Assembly: GCF_001591965.1 (NCBI RefSeq) | Contig: NZ_BCVX01000015.1 | Location: 21,436 to 85,435, forward strand | Source of the DNA: Lysinibacillus odysseyi 34hs-1 = NBRC 100172 | GTDB taxonomy: Bacteria; Bacillota; Bacilli; Bacillales_A; Planococcaceae | Direction: 5' to 3' | Length of the DNA stretch: 64,000 nucleotides | Part shown: piece by piece, positions 16,726 to 24,452 of the stretch | Position numbering within the stretch: position 1 is the stretch's first letter | Layout: every line of letters starts with the position of its first letter | Program-made: the position numbers and the translations under genes | The notes under the pieces: model-generated | Told to the model about the DNA's origin: nothing | The model's input: the letters and a program-made list of their open reading frames with translations, nothing else | The model's database searches: none

Positions 16726-18339
16726 TTACTTAAATAACGGCACACGCCATTCCTTATCTAGCTTAACAGCTTCTGTTTCTGCTATCAGATGCAGTGTCAG
16801 CTCTTCCGGTACCTTTTGTAAATCATAGGAAATCAGCTCTATTTCACGTTTAAATCGCCCTTCAGCATCTCTCTCATCTAATGTTGCCCCACTGTTAAAG
16901 ATTTGATAAACCGTTCCTTTTGCATCCTCAAGTGCCCATCCTGCTAGTTCAGGAGCTTGCTGTTCTGCATGGCCCGACAGCTTGACCCGGGTCGTTACTT
17001 CCCTCCTGATCGGTTTCCACGACTTCTGGAGAGAATAATCCGCCTCACGTTCCACGGAATCAATTGTCAGCTCATAGCCATTATATTCAAACGTATAAGG
17101 CAGCTTATCTGTATTGAATGTGACGGAAAAATCACTCGTCTTTGTTTTATAAATGGTATCCAGCACAAAATATAAATGCTCTTCTTCCTGCTCCGGTACA
17201 AATGTGTCGACCATCGATGTTTTGCCTACTTCCTCATGCTCCCCTTCCCATTTTCCGTAGCCGCCAATCATATTCAAATCAACAGGATGGCCGAGCTCCT
17301 CATTGGCAAACAGATTATAATAACCCTTTACTTCTCCCTGTTCATCTTCAATTCTATAGCCTATACGCGGATGATAACCGATAAAATCGGTTGCTATTTC
17401 TTTAGAAAATTGCCGTCCTTTTTCCTCTATATCCTTCAGCAGCTCCTGTTTTGCACTTTCTGTATAAGCTGTACTGTAAAAGATTTCTGTTGTGGAAGTA
17501 GAGTATTTCACCTGGTCCAGGTCAATTTCCACTCCGTCCACTTCGTAGCTTTTATCAATTTTTACAGCCAGCTGCTTTGCATAGGCAGCCGTTAAATCGA
17601 CTGGAATTTCTATCCGCCAGTTACCCGTTTTCCCCGTAATTTCTGTTACATCCATCCGAATAAAGCCTTTCATAAATGGCTCTATATCATGTAAGGAAAA
17701 TTCCACTACTCCGTGGTCATCCGCATTACTCCAGCCCCAGCTTGATAGCTCTATTTCTTTTCCGCTTTCATTATGCAATGTAATCATATTTTTCTTATCA
17801 TTATCGTCTAAATAAGGATCCAGCATCTTCCCTGACTTATTGGTAATTTTATAGGAGAAGGCAATACGGGAGGCATCGACAATCAGCTCCTCCACCTGTA
17901 ATGTAATGCCTTGATCCTCTACAGCTATATCCACTTGTTCAGCCAGCTCTGTATCGCTTGCCAGCTGAAGACCTTCATCCACCCGGTCACTTTTGAATAT
18001 CCCGCCAAGCAGCTCCGCAAAGCTTGGGCTGACTGACAACGTAACCCCCGCAGCAAGTATGAGGGCGGCGGCTGTTCCCAGTGCATATTTCCATGGGCGG
18101 ATTTTCTTCCGCTTTTTCTCATATGGCTGAAGGCCGGCAATAATCATGTCAGCAAAATCATCGTTTAATGCCGGCTCCATGAGTGTTTCCTTCAGCACTT
18201 CCTGTTCATAACGCATTACTTCCACCTGCTGATGGCAATACATACAGCCTTGAAGATGCCGGGTAATGCGCTCCAGTTCATGGTCCTCCATCATGTTATC
18301 TGTAAAAGCCAGTAATTCATCCTCTTTTGGACAAGTCAT
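16726..18339 (-). CDS. Putative anti-sigma factor, zinc-finger plus DUF4179-like domains
   Basis: 537-aa single-pass membrane protein. Residues 1-40 hold a ZAS-type zinc finger: the HLQGCMYC (H-x3-C-x2-C) motif with Cys3 of MTCPKED nearby. A membrane helix lies near residues 85-105 (KYALGTAAALILAAGVTLSV). The large outside part resembles DUF4179/DUF5643 proteins, with repeated beta-strand segments. The 3' neighbour in transcription order is none; upstream it overlaps the ECF sigma gene by 23 bp, a strong sign of translational coupling and of a sigma/anti-sigma pair. The signal sensed is unknown. Confidence 0.85.
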   Translation of the reverse strand: MTCPKEDELLAFTDNMMEDHELERITRHLQGCMYCHQQVEVMRYEQEVLKETLMEPALNDDFADMIIAGLQPYEKKRKKIRPWKYALGTAAALILAAGVTLSVSPSFAELLGGIFKSDRVDEGLQLASDTELAEQVDIAVEDQGITLQVEELIVDASRIAFSYKITNKSGKMLDPYLDDNDKKNMITLHNESGKEIELSSWGWSNADDHGVVEFSLHDIEPFMKGFIRMDVTEITGKTGNWRIEIPVDLTAAYAKQLAVKIDKSYEVDGVEIDLDQVKYSTSTTEIFYSTAYTESAKQELLKDIEEKGRQFSKEIATDFIGYHPRIGYRIEDEQGEVKGYYNLFANEELGHPVDLNMIGGYGKWEGEHEEVGKTSMVDTFVPEQEEEHLYFVLDTIYKTKTSDFSVTFNTDKLPYTFEYNGYELTIDSVEREADYSLQKSWKPIRREVTTRVKLSGHAEQQAPELAGWALEDAKGTVYQIFNSGATLDERDAEGRFKREIELISYDLQKVPEELTLHLIAETEAVKLDKEWRVPLFK

Positions 18340-18880
18340 CGAAATAGCCTCCCTCTTCTATCTTTGTTCGCAGCTTCTTTTTTGCCCGGTGCAATTTATT
18401 TCGGACGTCTGACAGTGGAATATGTAATAGTTCACTTATCTCTACATAACTACAGTCGTTTGCATAGCGAAGGAGTAAAATTAGCCTTTCCTGCTCTGGC
18501 AGTCGGGCAATTAACCGCTCCAATTCCCTGTTTTTTTCACGTTTTAAAAAGATTATTTCCGGAGAGGCAGCATTCACCAGCTGCTCATCCTGTATTTCCT
18601 CCTGCTTTACCTGATAGCTTTTCTTACGCAGCGTATCAAGACAATGATTGATCGTCACTCGGTAAAGCCAGCTTTTAAAAGATCCCTTTTGGTCAAACTT
18701 CGGCAGCTGCTCATATGCCTTTACAAAAGCTTCTTGCAGCAGATCCTGTGCCGTCTGTGGATTTTTCATCATCCTCAGGACGGTCGCATACAATGAATTT
18801 TTGTATTTATTAATAATATGGGTATAAGCCTGCTTATCACCAGTCAGCACCTGATTGATGAACGCGACATCCTCATCCAT
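18317..18880 (-). CDS. ECF-type RNA polymerase sigma factor
   Basis: 187-aa extracytoplasmic-function sigma factor. Region 2 is visible as INKYKNSLYATVLRMMKNPQTAQDLLQEAFVKAYEQLPKFD, with GSFKSWLYRVTINHCLDTLRK after it, and region 4 as LIARLPEQERLILLLRYANDCSYVEISELLHIPLSDVRNKLHRAKKKL. No region 1.1 or 3, as usual. The ATG follows GGAGGGATT. The overlapping downstream gene encodes a membrane zinc-finger protein that is most likely its anti-sigma factor. An ECF-like promoter upstream suggests autoregulation. Confidence 0.92.
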   Translation of the reverse strand: MDEDVAFINQVLTGDKQAYTHIINKYKNSLYATVLRMMKNPQTAQDLLQEAFVKAYEQLPKFDQKGSFKSWLYRVTINHCLDTLRKKSYQVKQEEIQDEQLVNAASPEIIFLKREKNRELERLIARLPEQERLILLLRYANDCSYVEISELLHIPLSDVRNKLHRAKKKLRTKIEEGGYFDDLSKRG

Positions 18881-18910
18881 ATAATCCCTCCTTATCCCTT
18901 CACTTACTAA

Positions 18911-18937
18911 AACGTTTATAGGTGGAGAAAAATTTCA
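18911..18937 (-). promoter_or_regulatory. Possible ECF autoregulatory promoter
   Basis: On the minus strand, GGTGAAAT (-35 core TGAAAT, 18932-18937) and CGTT (18911-18914) are 17 bp apart, like the AAC...CGT promoters of ECF sigmas. It ends 31 bp before the sigma gene start. Assignment is inference. Confidence 0.5.
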
Positions 18938-19154
18938 CCCGGACTAAAATTTGTTTAATAAAACATTTCGTATACTATGTACGCCTTTTATACACCGGTT
19001 GTAAAAAGAGAATCTGTAACCTTTTTCATTGAAATCATATTCTTTCGTCGGATCTGCAGCAGTCATGATACAGACGTGCTTATAGGGGAAAGAAGGGAGG
19101 GTATACAGCCTGCGGTGAAAGAAAATAACCAGGTATAGGCAAAAGCATGTCATG

Positions 19155-19186
19155 ACAAAAAGCGAGGCAAGGGAATCCTGCCTCGC
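19155..19186 (-). terminator. Rho-independent terminator of the GNAT gene
   Basis: Arms GCGAGGCA (19162-19169) and TGCCTCGC (19179-19186). On the minus strand the stem is followed by TTTTTGTC, 8 bp after the acetyltransferase stop. The remaining 18938-19154 has no supported gene. Confidence 0.85.
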
Positions 19187-19193
19187 CTCTTTT

Positions 19194-19742
19194 CTATGTT
19201 CTCGTTAACCACTCGCTGCGCAGCATTCCGTATACGACATGATCGACGTACTCATTGTAGAGCCATTCCGCACTGCGGATTCTACCTTCCTTTTTATAGC
19301 CGAGTCTCTCCGGTATGGCACGGCTTTTCTTATTTTCAACAGCTGCTCTAATTTCTATTTTATGTAAATCATATTCATACATCCCTAGGTCTGTCATTGC
19401 TTTAGCCGCACGTGTCATAATTCCTTTTCCTTCATAATTCTCATCGAGCATATAGCCGATCTGTGCTGATTTATTTCCTATGTTCATCGTATGGAGACCA
19501 ATTTTCCCGACGATTTTCCCTTTGTAAAGAATGGCTGTATCTAATGCTTCATCCACAACAAATTTTCTCAAATTAGCATCTATGAACTGATAAGTTGTTT
19601 CAATTTCCGTTGAGACATCAAGCCAACCAAGCCATTTACGAAGGTGCTTCCTATTTCGTTCAATCAAATCAAAAATCTCCTCCGCATCCCTATGTGTCAC
19701 AAGCTTTAGAGAAATTTCTTCATCTACTTTATAGGTAAACAC
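19194..19742 (-). CDS. GNAT acetyltransferase, RimJ/RimL-like
   Basis: N-acetyltransferase of 182 aa, probably acetylating an N-terminal or small-molecule amine with acetyl-CoA. Motifs are IERNRKHLRKWLGW near the N-terminus, IGYMLDENYEGKGIMTRAAKAM (acetyl-CoA loop, here YEGKGIM) and IEIRAAVENKKSRAIPERLGYKKEG near the end. These fit the ribosomal-protein acetyltransferase-like branch (YdaF). The start is GTG 19742, 6 nt after AGGGGG; the nearby ATG is out of frame. Monocistronic with a terminator. Substrate not predictable. Confidence 0.88.
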   Translation of the reverse strand: MFTYKVDEEISLKLVTHRDAEEIFDLIERNRKHLRKWLGWLDVSTEIETTYQFIDANLRKFVVDEALDTAILYKGKIVGKIGLHTMNIGNKSAQIGYMLDENYEGKGIMTRAAKAMTDLGMYEYDLHKIEIRAAVENKKSRAIPERLGYKKEGRIRSAEWLYNEYVDHVVYGMLRSEWLTRT

Positions 19743-19761
19743 ACATATCCCCCTTTATTTG

Positions 19762-19792
19762 AAAAAGCGTATCGTTTCTCTACGATACGCTT
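19762..19792 (-). terminator. Rho-independent terminator of the metallophosphoesterase gene
   Basis: Perfect arms AAGCGTATCG (19765-19774) and CGATACGCTT (19783-19792), 8-nt loop, followed on the minus strand by TTTC. It is 177 bp past the phosphoesterase stop, with no other leftward gene between. Confidence 0.8.
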
Positions 19793-19968
19793 CTTTCTTC
19801 TTTATTATAATGGGAATATTCCTGCAGCAAGATGTAATTTACCATCCTTTTTATATGCTCATTACCTCTGTAAGATCGTTTTTAGCCCCACCCAAAGAGT
19901 ACTTGGTCTTTTACGTGATTCACTTATTACCTGGTAATTCTTTTGGCTATGCACTTTATAGTTATCCC

Positions 19969-20784
19969 TTACATGGATCTCAATTCCACTACAATAAGTT
20001 CCGGTAAATTAAATAGCCGCTGTGGGACAAGGCTATTGCCCAACCCCCTGCTGACTAGCATTTTTGTGTTATCTGCTTCATACATACCGCTCGTATAAGT
20101 TGGCAGCCAGCCTTGCCCAGGCGCTATCAGACCCCCAATAAAGGGAAGGCGTATCTGGCCGCCGTGTGCATGGCCTGTAAATACAAGATCCAGCTTGTTT
20201 TCCACATACGTTTCGAATTTCTCGGGGCGATGGGATAACAAAATTTTATAGGTTTGCTCATCAATACCGGCCATTGCTTCTTCTAGCATCTCCTGCACCT
20301 CTTTTCCCATCAGCGGATCTTCAATTCCGATAATCGCCAACCGCTTCCCGCTGTGCTCTATTTCTAACGATTGATTCGGTAATATATGTACGCCAAGGTT
20401 TTCAAGAGCCATATAAATTTCGTCTGTTTGATTTACTGCCACCTCATGATTGCCCAGCACATAATATACATCCGCCAACTTTACAAACTGCTTAACGGCA
20501 TCCAGGCTGTTCTGCAAGTCATAGCGCCGACTGTCTATCAAATCCCCCGTCAAGAAAACAACATCCGGATCGGCAGCTTTTACTTTCTCCACAAGCCGCT
20601 GCTGACCGTCTCCGAATGCCGCATCATGCAAATCACTCACCTGCACAATCCGAAAACCATCGAAGCTTTCGGGCAGCTTACTGGACTCTATCGTATATTC
20701 TGTTGTTACTAACAAGTTATTATTAGCGTAAAAAAATAATACAAATGCAACTATATACAGGATGGTTCTACTCAGTCTTTTCAC
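19969..20784 (-). CDS. Metallophosphoesterase, YkuE-like
   Basis: Calcineurin-like phosphoesterase of 271 aa, anchored by an N-terminal helix (residues 6-22). Metal ligands appear in order: VSDLHDA, GDLIDS, LGNHE, LLSHRPE and FTGHAHGGQIRLP. The GHAHGGQ ending with LPFIGGLIAPGQGW is typical of the YkuE/YaeI group, which acts on phosphate esters near the membrane, for example lipid-related ones. The catalytic domain is probably on the outer face, since a YkuE-type topology is assumed. No operon partner. Confidence 0.88.
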   Translation of the reverse strand: MKRLSRTILYIVAFVLFFYANNNLLVTTEYTIESSKLPESFDGFRIVQVSDLHDAAFGDGQQRLVEKVKAADPDVVFLTGDLIDSRRYDLQNSLDAVKQFVKLADVYYVLGNHEVAVNQTDEIYMALENLGVHILPNQSLEIEHSGKRLAIIGIEDPLMGKEVQEMLEEAMAGIDEQTYKILLSHRPEKFETYVENKLDLVFTGHAHGGQIRLPFIGGLIAPGQGWLPTYTSGMYEADNTKMLVSRGLGNSLVPQRLFNLPELIVVELRSM

Positions 20785-20968
20785 AATGATCCGCTCGATT
20801 CTCCTTCAATCTACTGCCAACTCTTGCATCATGCTTTCTATCATAGGCATATCCTCAAAAACATTCAACCGAAGAATATAGGTGTCTGCTTATTACTAGA
20901 GCTGATTATCCCTTGCCCTTTTTTTCATCCTATTAGTAAACGCTGGATAACATGCATTTTCTCCACCA

Positions 20969-21000
20969 TAAAAGGGGTATCCTCCGTCGAGGCACCCCTT
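20969..21000 (-). terminator. Rho-independent terminator of the mrp operon
   Basis: On the minus strand, AAGGGGTGCCTC and GAGGATACCCCTT pair (one mismatch) across a 4-nt loop, followed by TTATGG. It starts 2 bp after the mrpG stop. Confidence 0.8.
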
Positions 21001-21002
21001 CT

Positions 21003-21446
21003 TTATGTTTGATTATGATCTTTTTTTTCTGAAGGTACTTCTCTCTCTACTGCCTGCTTAACTTTTGATCCATTCTCCGGCTCTTCTTCTGTTTCATTTC
21101 CGAACAGCACTGTTTTTAGTGCATCCTCTCCTGAGCCTTCTGCTAATGGGACACGCGAACGGTAAGCAGCTCTGCATACGAGGTGCCCTGCCACTGGAGC
21201 TGTAATAAACGTAAAAATGATCCCTAATATTAAACGTACACTGACGTAGCCATCATGGCTCCAAAAATAAATGAAGGCTCCAAGCAGACAGCATAATACA
21301 GAAAGCGTCGCACTTTTTGTCGCAGCATGTGAGCGTGTATAGACATCAGGCAGCCGCAGCATCCCAAACGCGCTAATCACACTGACAATAGAGCCAAAAA
21401 GGATAAGTAATACAGCAATCCATTCAATCCCTTGACTTTCGCTCAA
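21003..21446 (-). CDS. mrpG: Mrp Na+/H+ antiporter subunit G
   Basis: Small membrane subunit of the Mrp hetero-oligomeric Na+/H+ antiporter. Residues show IEWIAVLLILFGSIVSVISAFGMLRLPDVYTRSHAATKSATL, the defining MrpG motif, then two more helices. The charged tail (about 45 residues, VKQAVEREVPSEKK) is longer than in many homologues. Start choice: TTG 21444-21446 stands 8 nt after AAAGGGG; an ATG at 21491 would add an unlikely hydrophilic stretch inside mrpF. The start overlaps the end of mrpF by 23 bp. Last gene of the seven-gene operon. Confidence 0.88.
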   Translation of the reverse strand: MSESQGIEWIAVLLILFGSIVSVISAFGMLRLPDVYTRSHAATKSATLSVLCCLLGAFIYFWSHDGYVSVRLILGIIFTFITAPVAGHLVCRAAYRSRVPLAEGSGEDALKTVLFGNETEEEPENGSKVKQAVEREVPSEKKDHNQT

Positions 21447-21708
21447 CGATAACGCCCCTTTCAATATATTTCGAAAAGGCGATCGTTCCAATAAATGCCA
21501 GAATACCCAATATTAAAATCGCCTCTAAAAACGCTTTTGTCTTCAGCACTATGGATACAATAGCAATGGCAGAGATAAGGTTTACGCCGATTGTATCAAT
21601 GGCAATCGCACGGTCAGGCAATGTAGGTCCCTTTATTATGCGATATAGCAGCAGTGCAATTGCTACCATAAAGAGCGCAAGCGATAAGAGCATTATTTTT
21701 TCAATCAT
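21424..21708 (-). CDS. mrpF: Mrp Na+/H+ antiporter subunit F
   Basis: 94-aa membrane subunit with three helices: MIEKIMLLSLALFMVAIALLLY, then the MrpF core GPTLPDRAIAIDTIGVNLISAIAIV and a third helix with LGILAFIGTIAFSKY. The conserved PDR with following D (DRAIAID) is kept. It overlaps mrpE upstream by 8 bp and mrpG downstream, so translation is coupled. Role: part of the Mrp membrane complex, needed for antiport and implicated in bile or cation export in Bacillus. Confidence 0.93.
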   Translation of the reverse strand: MIEKIMLLSLALFMVAIALLLYRIIKGPTLPDRAIAIDTIGVNLISAIAIVSIVLKTKAFLEAILILGILAFIGTIAFSKYIERGVIVERKSRD

Positions 21709-22189
21709 TGCGCGTCACCTCCAAAATAGCCTGTTCAAATTTTCCAATGGAACGGACAATCGAATCCTTTGCCTCTTCCAAATCCATCGCATGAATATAA
21801 AAAAGATTCCCTTTTTCCGATACTTCCATGACGACAGAACCCGGTGTAAGCGTTAAAAGGAGTGCAAGAGCAGTTATCTGCCAATCGCCTTCCAGCTTTG
21901 TTTCATATGTGAAAATACCCGGTGTAATATTCAGTTTTGGGGAGAGCACGTATCTTAATACTGACATACTCGATAAAATGAGCTCTCGAATAAAGATGAG
22001 GATGAGCTTAATAATTTTCTCTACACGCTGCAAATAAAAGCGTGTACCAAAAAAACGGTGCATCGCATATAGAATAACGATTCCTACAAGGAAACCTGCT
22101 ACAAATGTTGAAAAATCGGCTTGTGGATCATCCTTTAAAAGGAACCATAATGCTGCGATGAATAAATTTAATACAAATTGTCCTAACAT
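21701..22189 (-). CDS. mrpE: Mrp Na+/H+ antiporter subunit E
   Basis: 162-aa subunit with N-terminal helices (GQFVLNLFIAALWFLL, FSTFVAGFLVGIVILYAM) and a soluble tail. The MrpE signature ITALALLLTLTPGSVVMEVSEKG, with YIHAMD after it, is intact. It supports assembly and activity of the Mrp complex. It lies 14 bp after mrpD and overlaps mrpF by 8 bp. Confidence 0.93.
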   Translation of the reverse strand: MLGQFVLNLFIAALWFLLKDDPQADFSTFVAGFLVGIVILYAMHRFFGTRFYLQRVEKIIKLILIFIRELILSSMSVLRYVLSPKLNITPGIFTYETKLEGDWQITALALLLTLTPGSVVMEVSEKGNLFYIHAMDLEEAKDSIVRSIGKFEQAILEVTRND

Positions 22190-22203
22190 GTGCTCACCCC
22201 CCT

Positions 22204-23688
22204 TTACTCCTCATTTCCTAACACGGCTTCTATATAAATGTTTGGATCAGCTAACGTCTTGGCCGCATCTTCCACAAATGGAGAAACGGCTTCTGCTCCT
22301 ATTCCAAGACTAATGATGCAGAGCGCCAATAAAGAAAATGCCGTCATGGACAATTTCGGAATCGGCTTTTGGTGATCTTCGCTGATTGTCGACTCTCCAA
22401 AGAATGATGCTAGTAAAATACGTAATAGCGAATATAATACAATGACGCTGGAAGCAAAGCCTAATGCCAGCAGTACAAAATTTCCGCCTTCAATGGCACC
22501 CTGGCCAATAAGCACTTTCCCTATGAATCCGCTTAATGGCGGGATACCGGCAAGTGCACACATTACAATAAAGTAAATCCAGCCGAACAATGGATAGTTT
22601 CGGATAAGACCGCTCATCCTTTTGACAATGATTTCGCCGGTCAAATACACCATCGTACCGATTAATAAGAACAGCAGGGCTTTTGCAAGCATGTCATGTA
22701 CCAAATAATAGATAGCCCCTGCAAAGCCTGTCTCAGTACCGGTAGCCAGCCCAATAAGGATAAAACCAATCGCAATAATGATATTGTATGTGGCAATCGT
22801 GCGGACATCCTTTCCGGCAAGAGCCCCCATACAACCCGCTATAATAGTAAGACCCGCCATTACACCAATAATTTGATGTGTAACTTCCTGGTTCATTGGG
22901 AACATCAATGTAAACGTGCGGAATAATGCGTAGACACCAACCTTTGTCAGCAATGCGGCAAATAGTGCCTGTACAGCTGTCGGTGGGACACTATAGGAAC
23001 CTGGCAGCCAGAAGAACAGTAACAGCCCTGCCTTTAAGGCAAATACAAGCAAAAACAGGATGGCGACCGTCGTAAGGACAGGATCTTGTCCAAGCTCTGT
23101 AACCCGTTGTGCGATATGTGCCATATTTAGTGTCTTTACTGTCCCATAAAGGAACGCCAAAGCAACAAGGAACATCCAGGAAGCAACTACATTAATCAAG
23201 ACATACTTGAGTGATTCCCGCAGCTGAATTTTTCCTCCGCCCAGCGCGACCAATACATACGAAGCAAGCAATGTGACTTCAAAGCAAACAAATAGGTTAA
23301 AAATATCCCCTGTCAAAAATGAGCCGTTTACTCCGGCGATTAAAAATAGAACAAATGGGTAGAAAAACATCCGTTCATGGCGTTCACCAATAGAAGTGAA
23401 GGCATATATCAAACAAATGGCGGTAATGACACTAGCGGTCAATACAAGAATAAGCGCAAATGAATCGGCTACAAAAAGAATACCGTACGGAGGGAGCCAT
23501 CCGCTGAAATCCAGCTTCATAATTCCTTCTATCTGCACAAGTCCCAATAGCAGAACAGTGATACCAATGACAAATACCATTGTCAGCAGACTGATAAGAC
23601 GCTGAAGCTTAATGAAGTCACGAAGAAATACAAGCAGAATCGCCGTGATGATCGGGACAATCATCGGCAATACGATAATATTATTCAT
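22204..23688 (-). CDS. mrpD: Mrp Na+/H+ antiporter subunit D
   Basis: 494-aa, about 14-helix proton-translocating subunit homologous to complex I NuoM/NuoN. It shows the conserved Glu in LFVCFEVTLLASYVL (helix 5 region) and the Lys in FALKAGLLLFFWLPGSYSVPPTAVQALFAALLTKVGVYAL, plus SGFIGKVLIGQGAIE. The start is ATG 23688, 7 nt after GGAGGG, replacing an upstream ATG at 23718. It overlaps the mrpC end by 8 bp. Confidence 0.93.
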   Translation of the reverse strand: MNNIIVLPMIVPIITAILLVFLRDFIKLQRLISLLTMVFVIGITVLLLGLVQIEGIMKLDFSGWLPPYGILFVADSFALILVLTASVITAICLIYAFTSIGERHERMFFYPFVLFLIAGVNGSFLTGDIFNLFVCFEVTLLASYVLVALGGGKIQLRESLKYVLINVVASWMFLVALAFLYGTVKTLNMAHIAQRVTELGQDPVLTTVAILFLLVFALKAGLLLFFWLPGSYSVPPTAVQALFAALLTKVGVYALFRTFTLMFPMNQEVTHQIIGVMAGLTIIAGCMGALAGKDVRTIATYNIIIAIGFILIGLATGTETGFAGAIYYLVHDMLAKALLFLLIGTMVYLTGEIIVKRMSGLIRNYPLFGWIYFIVMCALAGIPPLSGFIGKVLIGQGAIEGGNFVLLALGFASSVIVLYSLLRILLASFFGESTISEDHQKPIPKLSMTAFSLLALCIISLGIGAEAVSPFVEDAAKTLADPNIYIEAVLGNEE

Positions 23689-24019
23689 CAGATGGCCCTC
23701 CCAACTCGCTGAAGTCATCTGTGTTATTTGTTTTATACATACGATAAGTCAAGACAAGAACAAAAGCTGTCACCGCAAAGCTAATAACTATAGCTGTCAA
23801 AATGAGTGCCTGGGGCAGCGCATCTGTATAGGGCCCGTCCGACTGGCTAAGCAGCGGGACATCTCCTTTTTTCAGACCACCTACTGCCAAAATCAATAAA
23901 TGCACGGCATGCGATAATACAGCTGTTCCGATAATGACCCGAAGGATTTTACGTGAGAGGACTAAATAGGTGGCAACCGCTACGAGAACACCAATACATA
24001 TCATCATTAAAGATTCCAT
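23681..24019 (-). CDS. mrpC: Mrp Na+/H+ antiporter subunit C
   Basis: NuoK-like three-helix subunit, 112 aa: MESLMMICIGVLVAVATYLVLSRKILRVIIGTAVLSHAVHLLILAVGGLKKGDVPLL, then ALPQALILTAIVISFAVTAFVLVL. The GGL..G.(P)PLL loop and DALPQALILTAIVI are signature MrpC. ATG 24019 is chosen because GAGG is 9 nt upstream and other MrpC proteins start like this; a GTG at 24034 is the alternative. It follows mrpB without a gap. Confidence 0.92.
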   Translation of the reverse strand: MESLMMICIGVLVAVATYLVLSRKILRVIIGTAVLSHAVHLLILAVGGLKKGDVPLLSQSDGPYTDALPQALILTAIVISFAVTAFVLVLTYRMYKTNNTDDFSELGGPSDE

Positions 24020-24020
24020 A

Positions 24021-24452
24021 CTATCCATCCTCACTTATACTTAAAATAATCGTCACCAGTGTTCCGATAACCGTCAAGGCTACACCGGCCTCAAAAATTG
24101 TGACCGTCGTTAAATGGGTTTTTCCTAACAGCGGGATATCAAAATAATCATCTGCCTGCCTTAAAAACGGTGCGCCAAAGAAAAGGGAGGCGATGGCACT
24201 TCCTGTAGAAAGAAGCACGCCGAGTGCTGCCACCTTTTTAAAATCAAAGGGCATTCCTTTATGGACCGTCTCAATATCAAAGGTAATATACAAAAGCACA
24301 ATGCCCGATCCAAGAACAAGACCGCCAATAAATCCTCCCCCCGGATCATTATGCCCTGCAAAGAAAAGGTAGACACCGAGCGTCAATACGATAAATACAA
24401 CACCCTTTACGACTGTACGCAAAATGACATCATTTATTTTCAATGTCTGCAT
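24021..24452 (-). CDS. mrpB: Mrp Na+/H+ antiporter subunit B
   Basis: 143-aa membrane subunit: four helices with the family motif FFAGHNDPGGGFIGGLVLGSGIVL in the first half and GKTHLTTVTIFEAGVALTVIGTLVTIIL at the end. It overlaps mrpA by 23 bp and runs straight into mrpC, so the three are translationally linked. Role: part of the Mrp antiporter membrane complex. Confidence 0.93.
   Translation of the reverse strand: MQTLKINDVILRTVVKGVVFIVLTLGVYLFFAGHNDPGGGFIGGLVLGSGIVLLYITFDIETVHKGMPFDFKKVAALGVLLSTGSAIASLFFGAPFLRQADDYFDIPLLGKTHLTTVTIFEAGVALTVIGTLVTIILSISEDG

Noticed and set aside
18944..19153. Leftward frame of 69 codons upstream of the sigma factor
   Set aside because: No ribosome site, odd composition, and it lies on the region expected to hold the sigma promoter.
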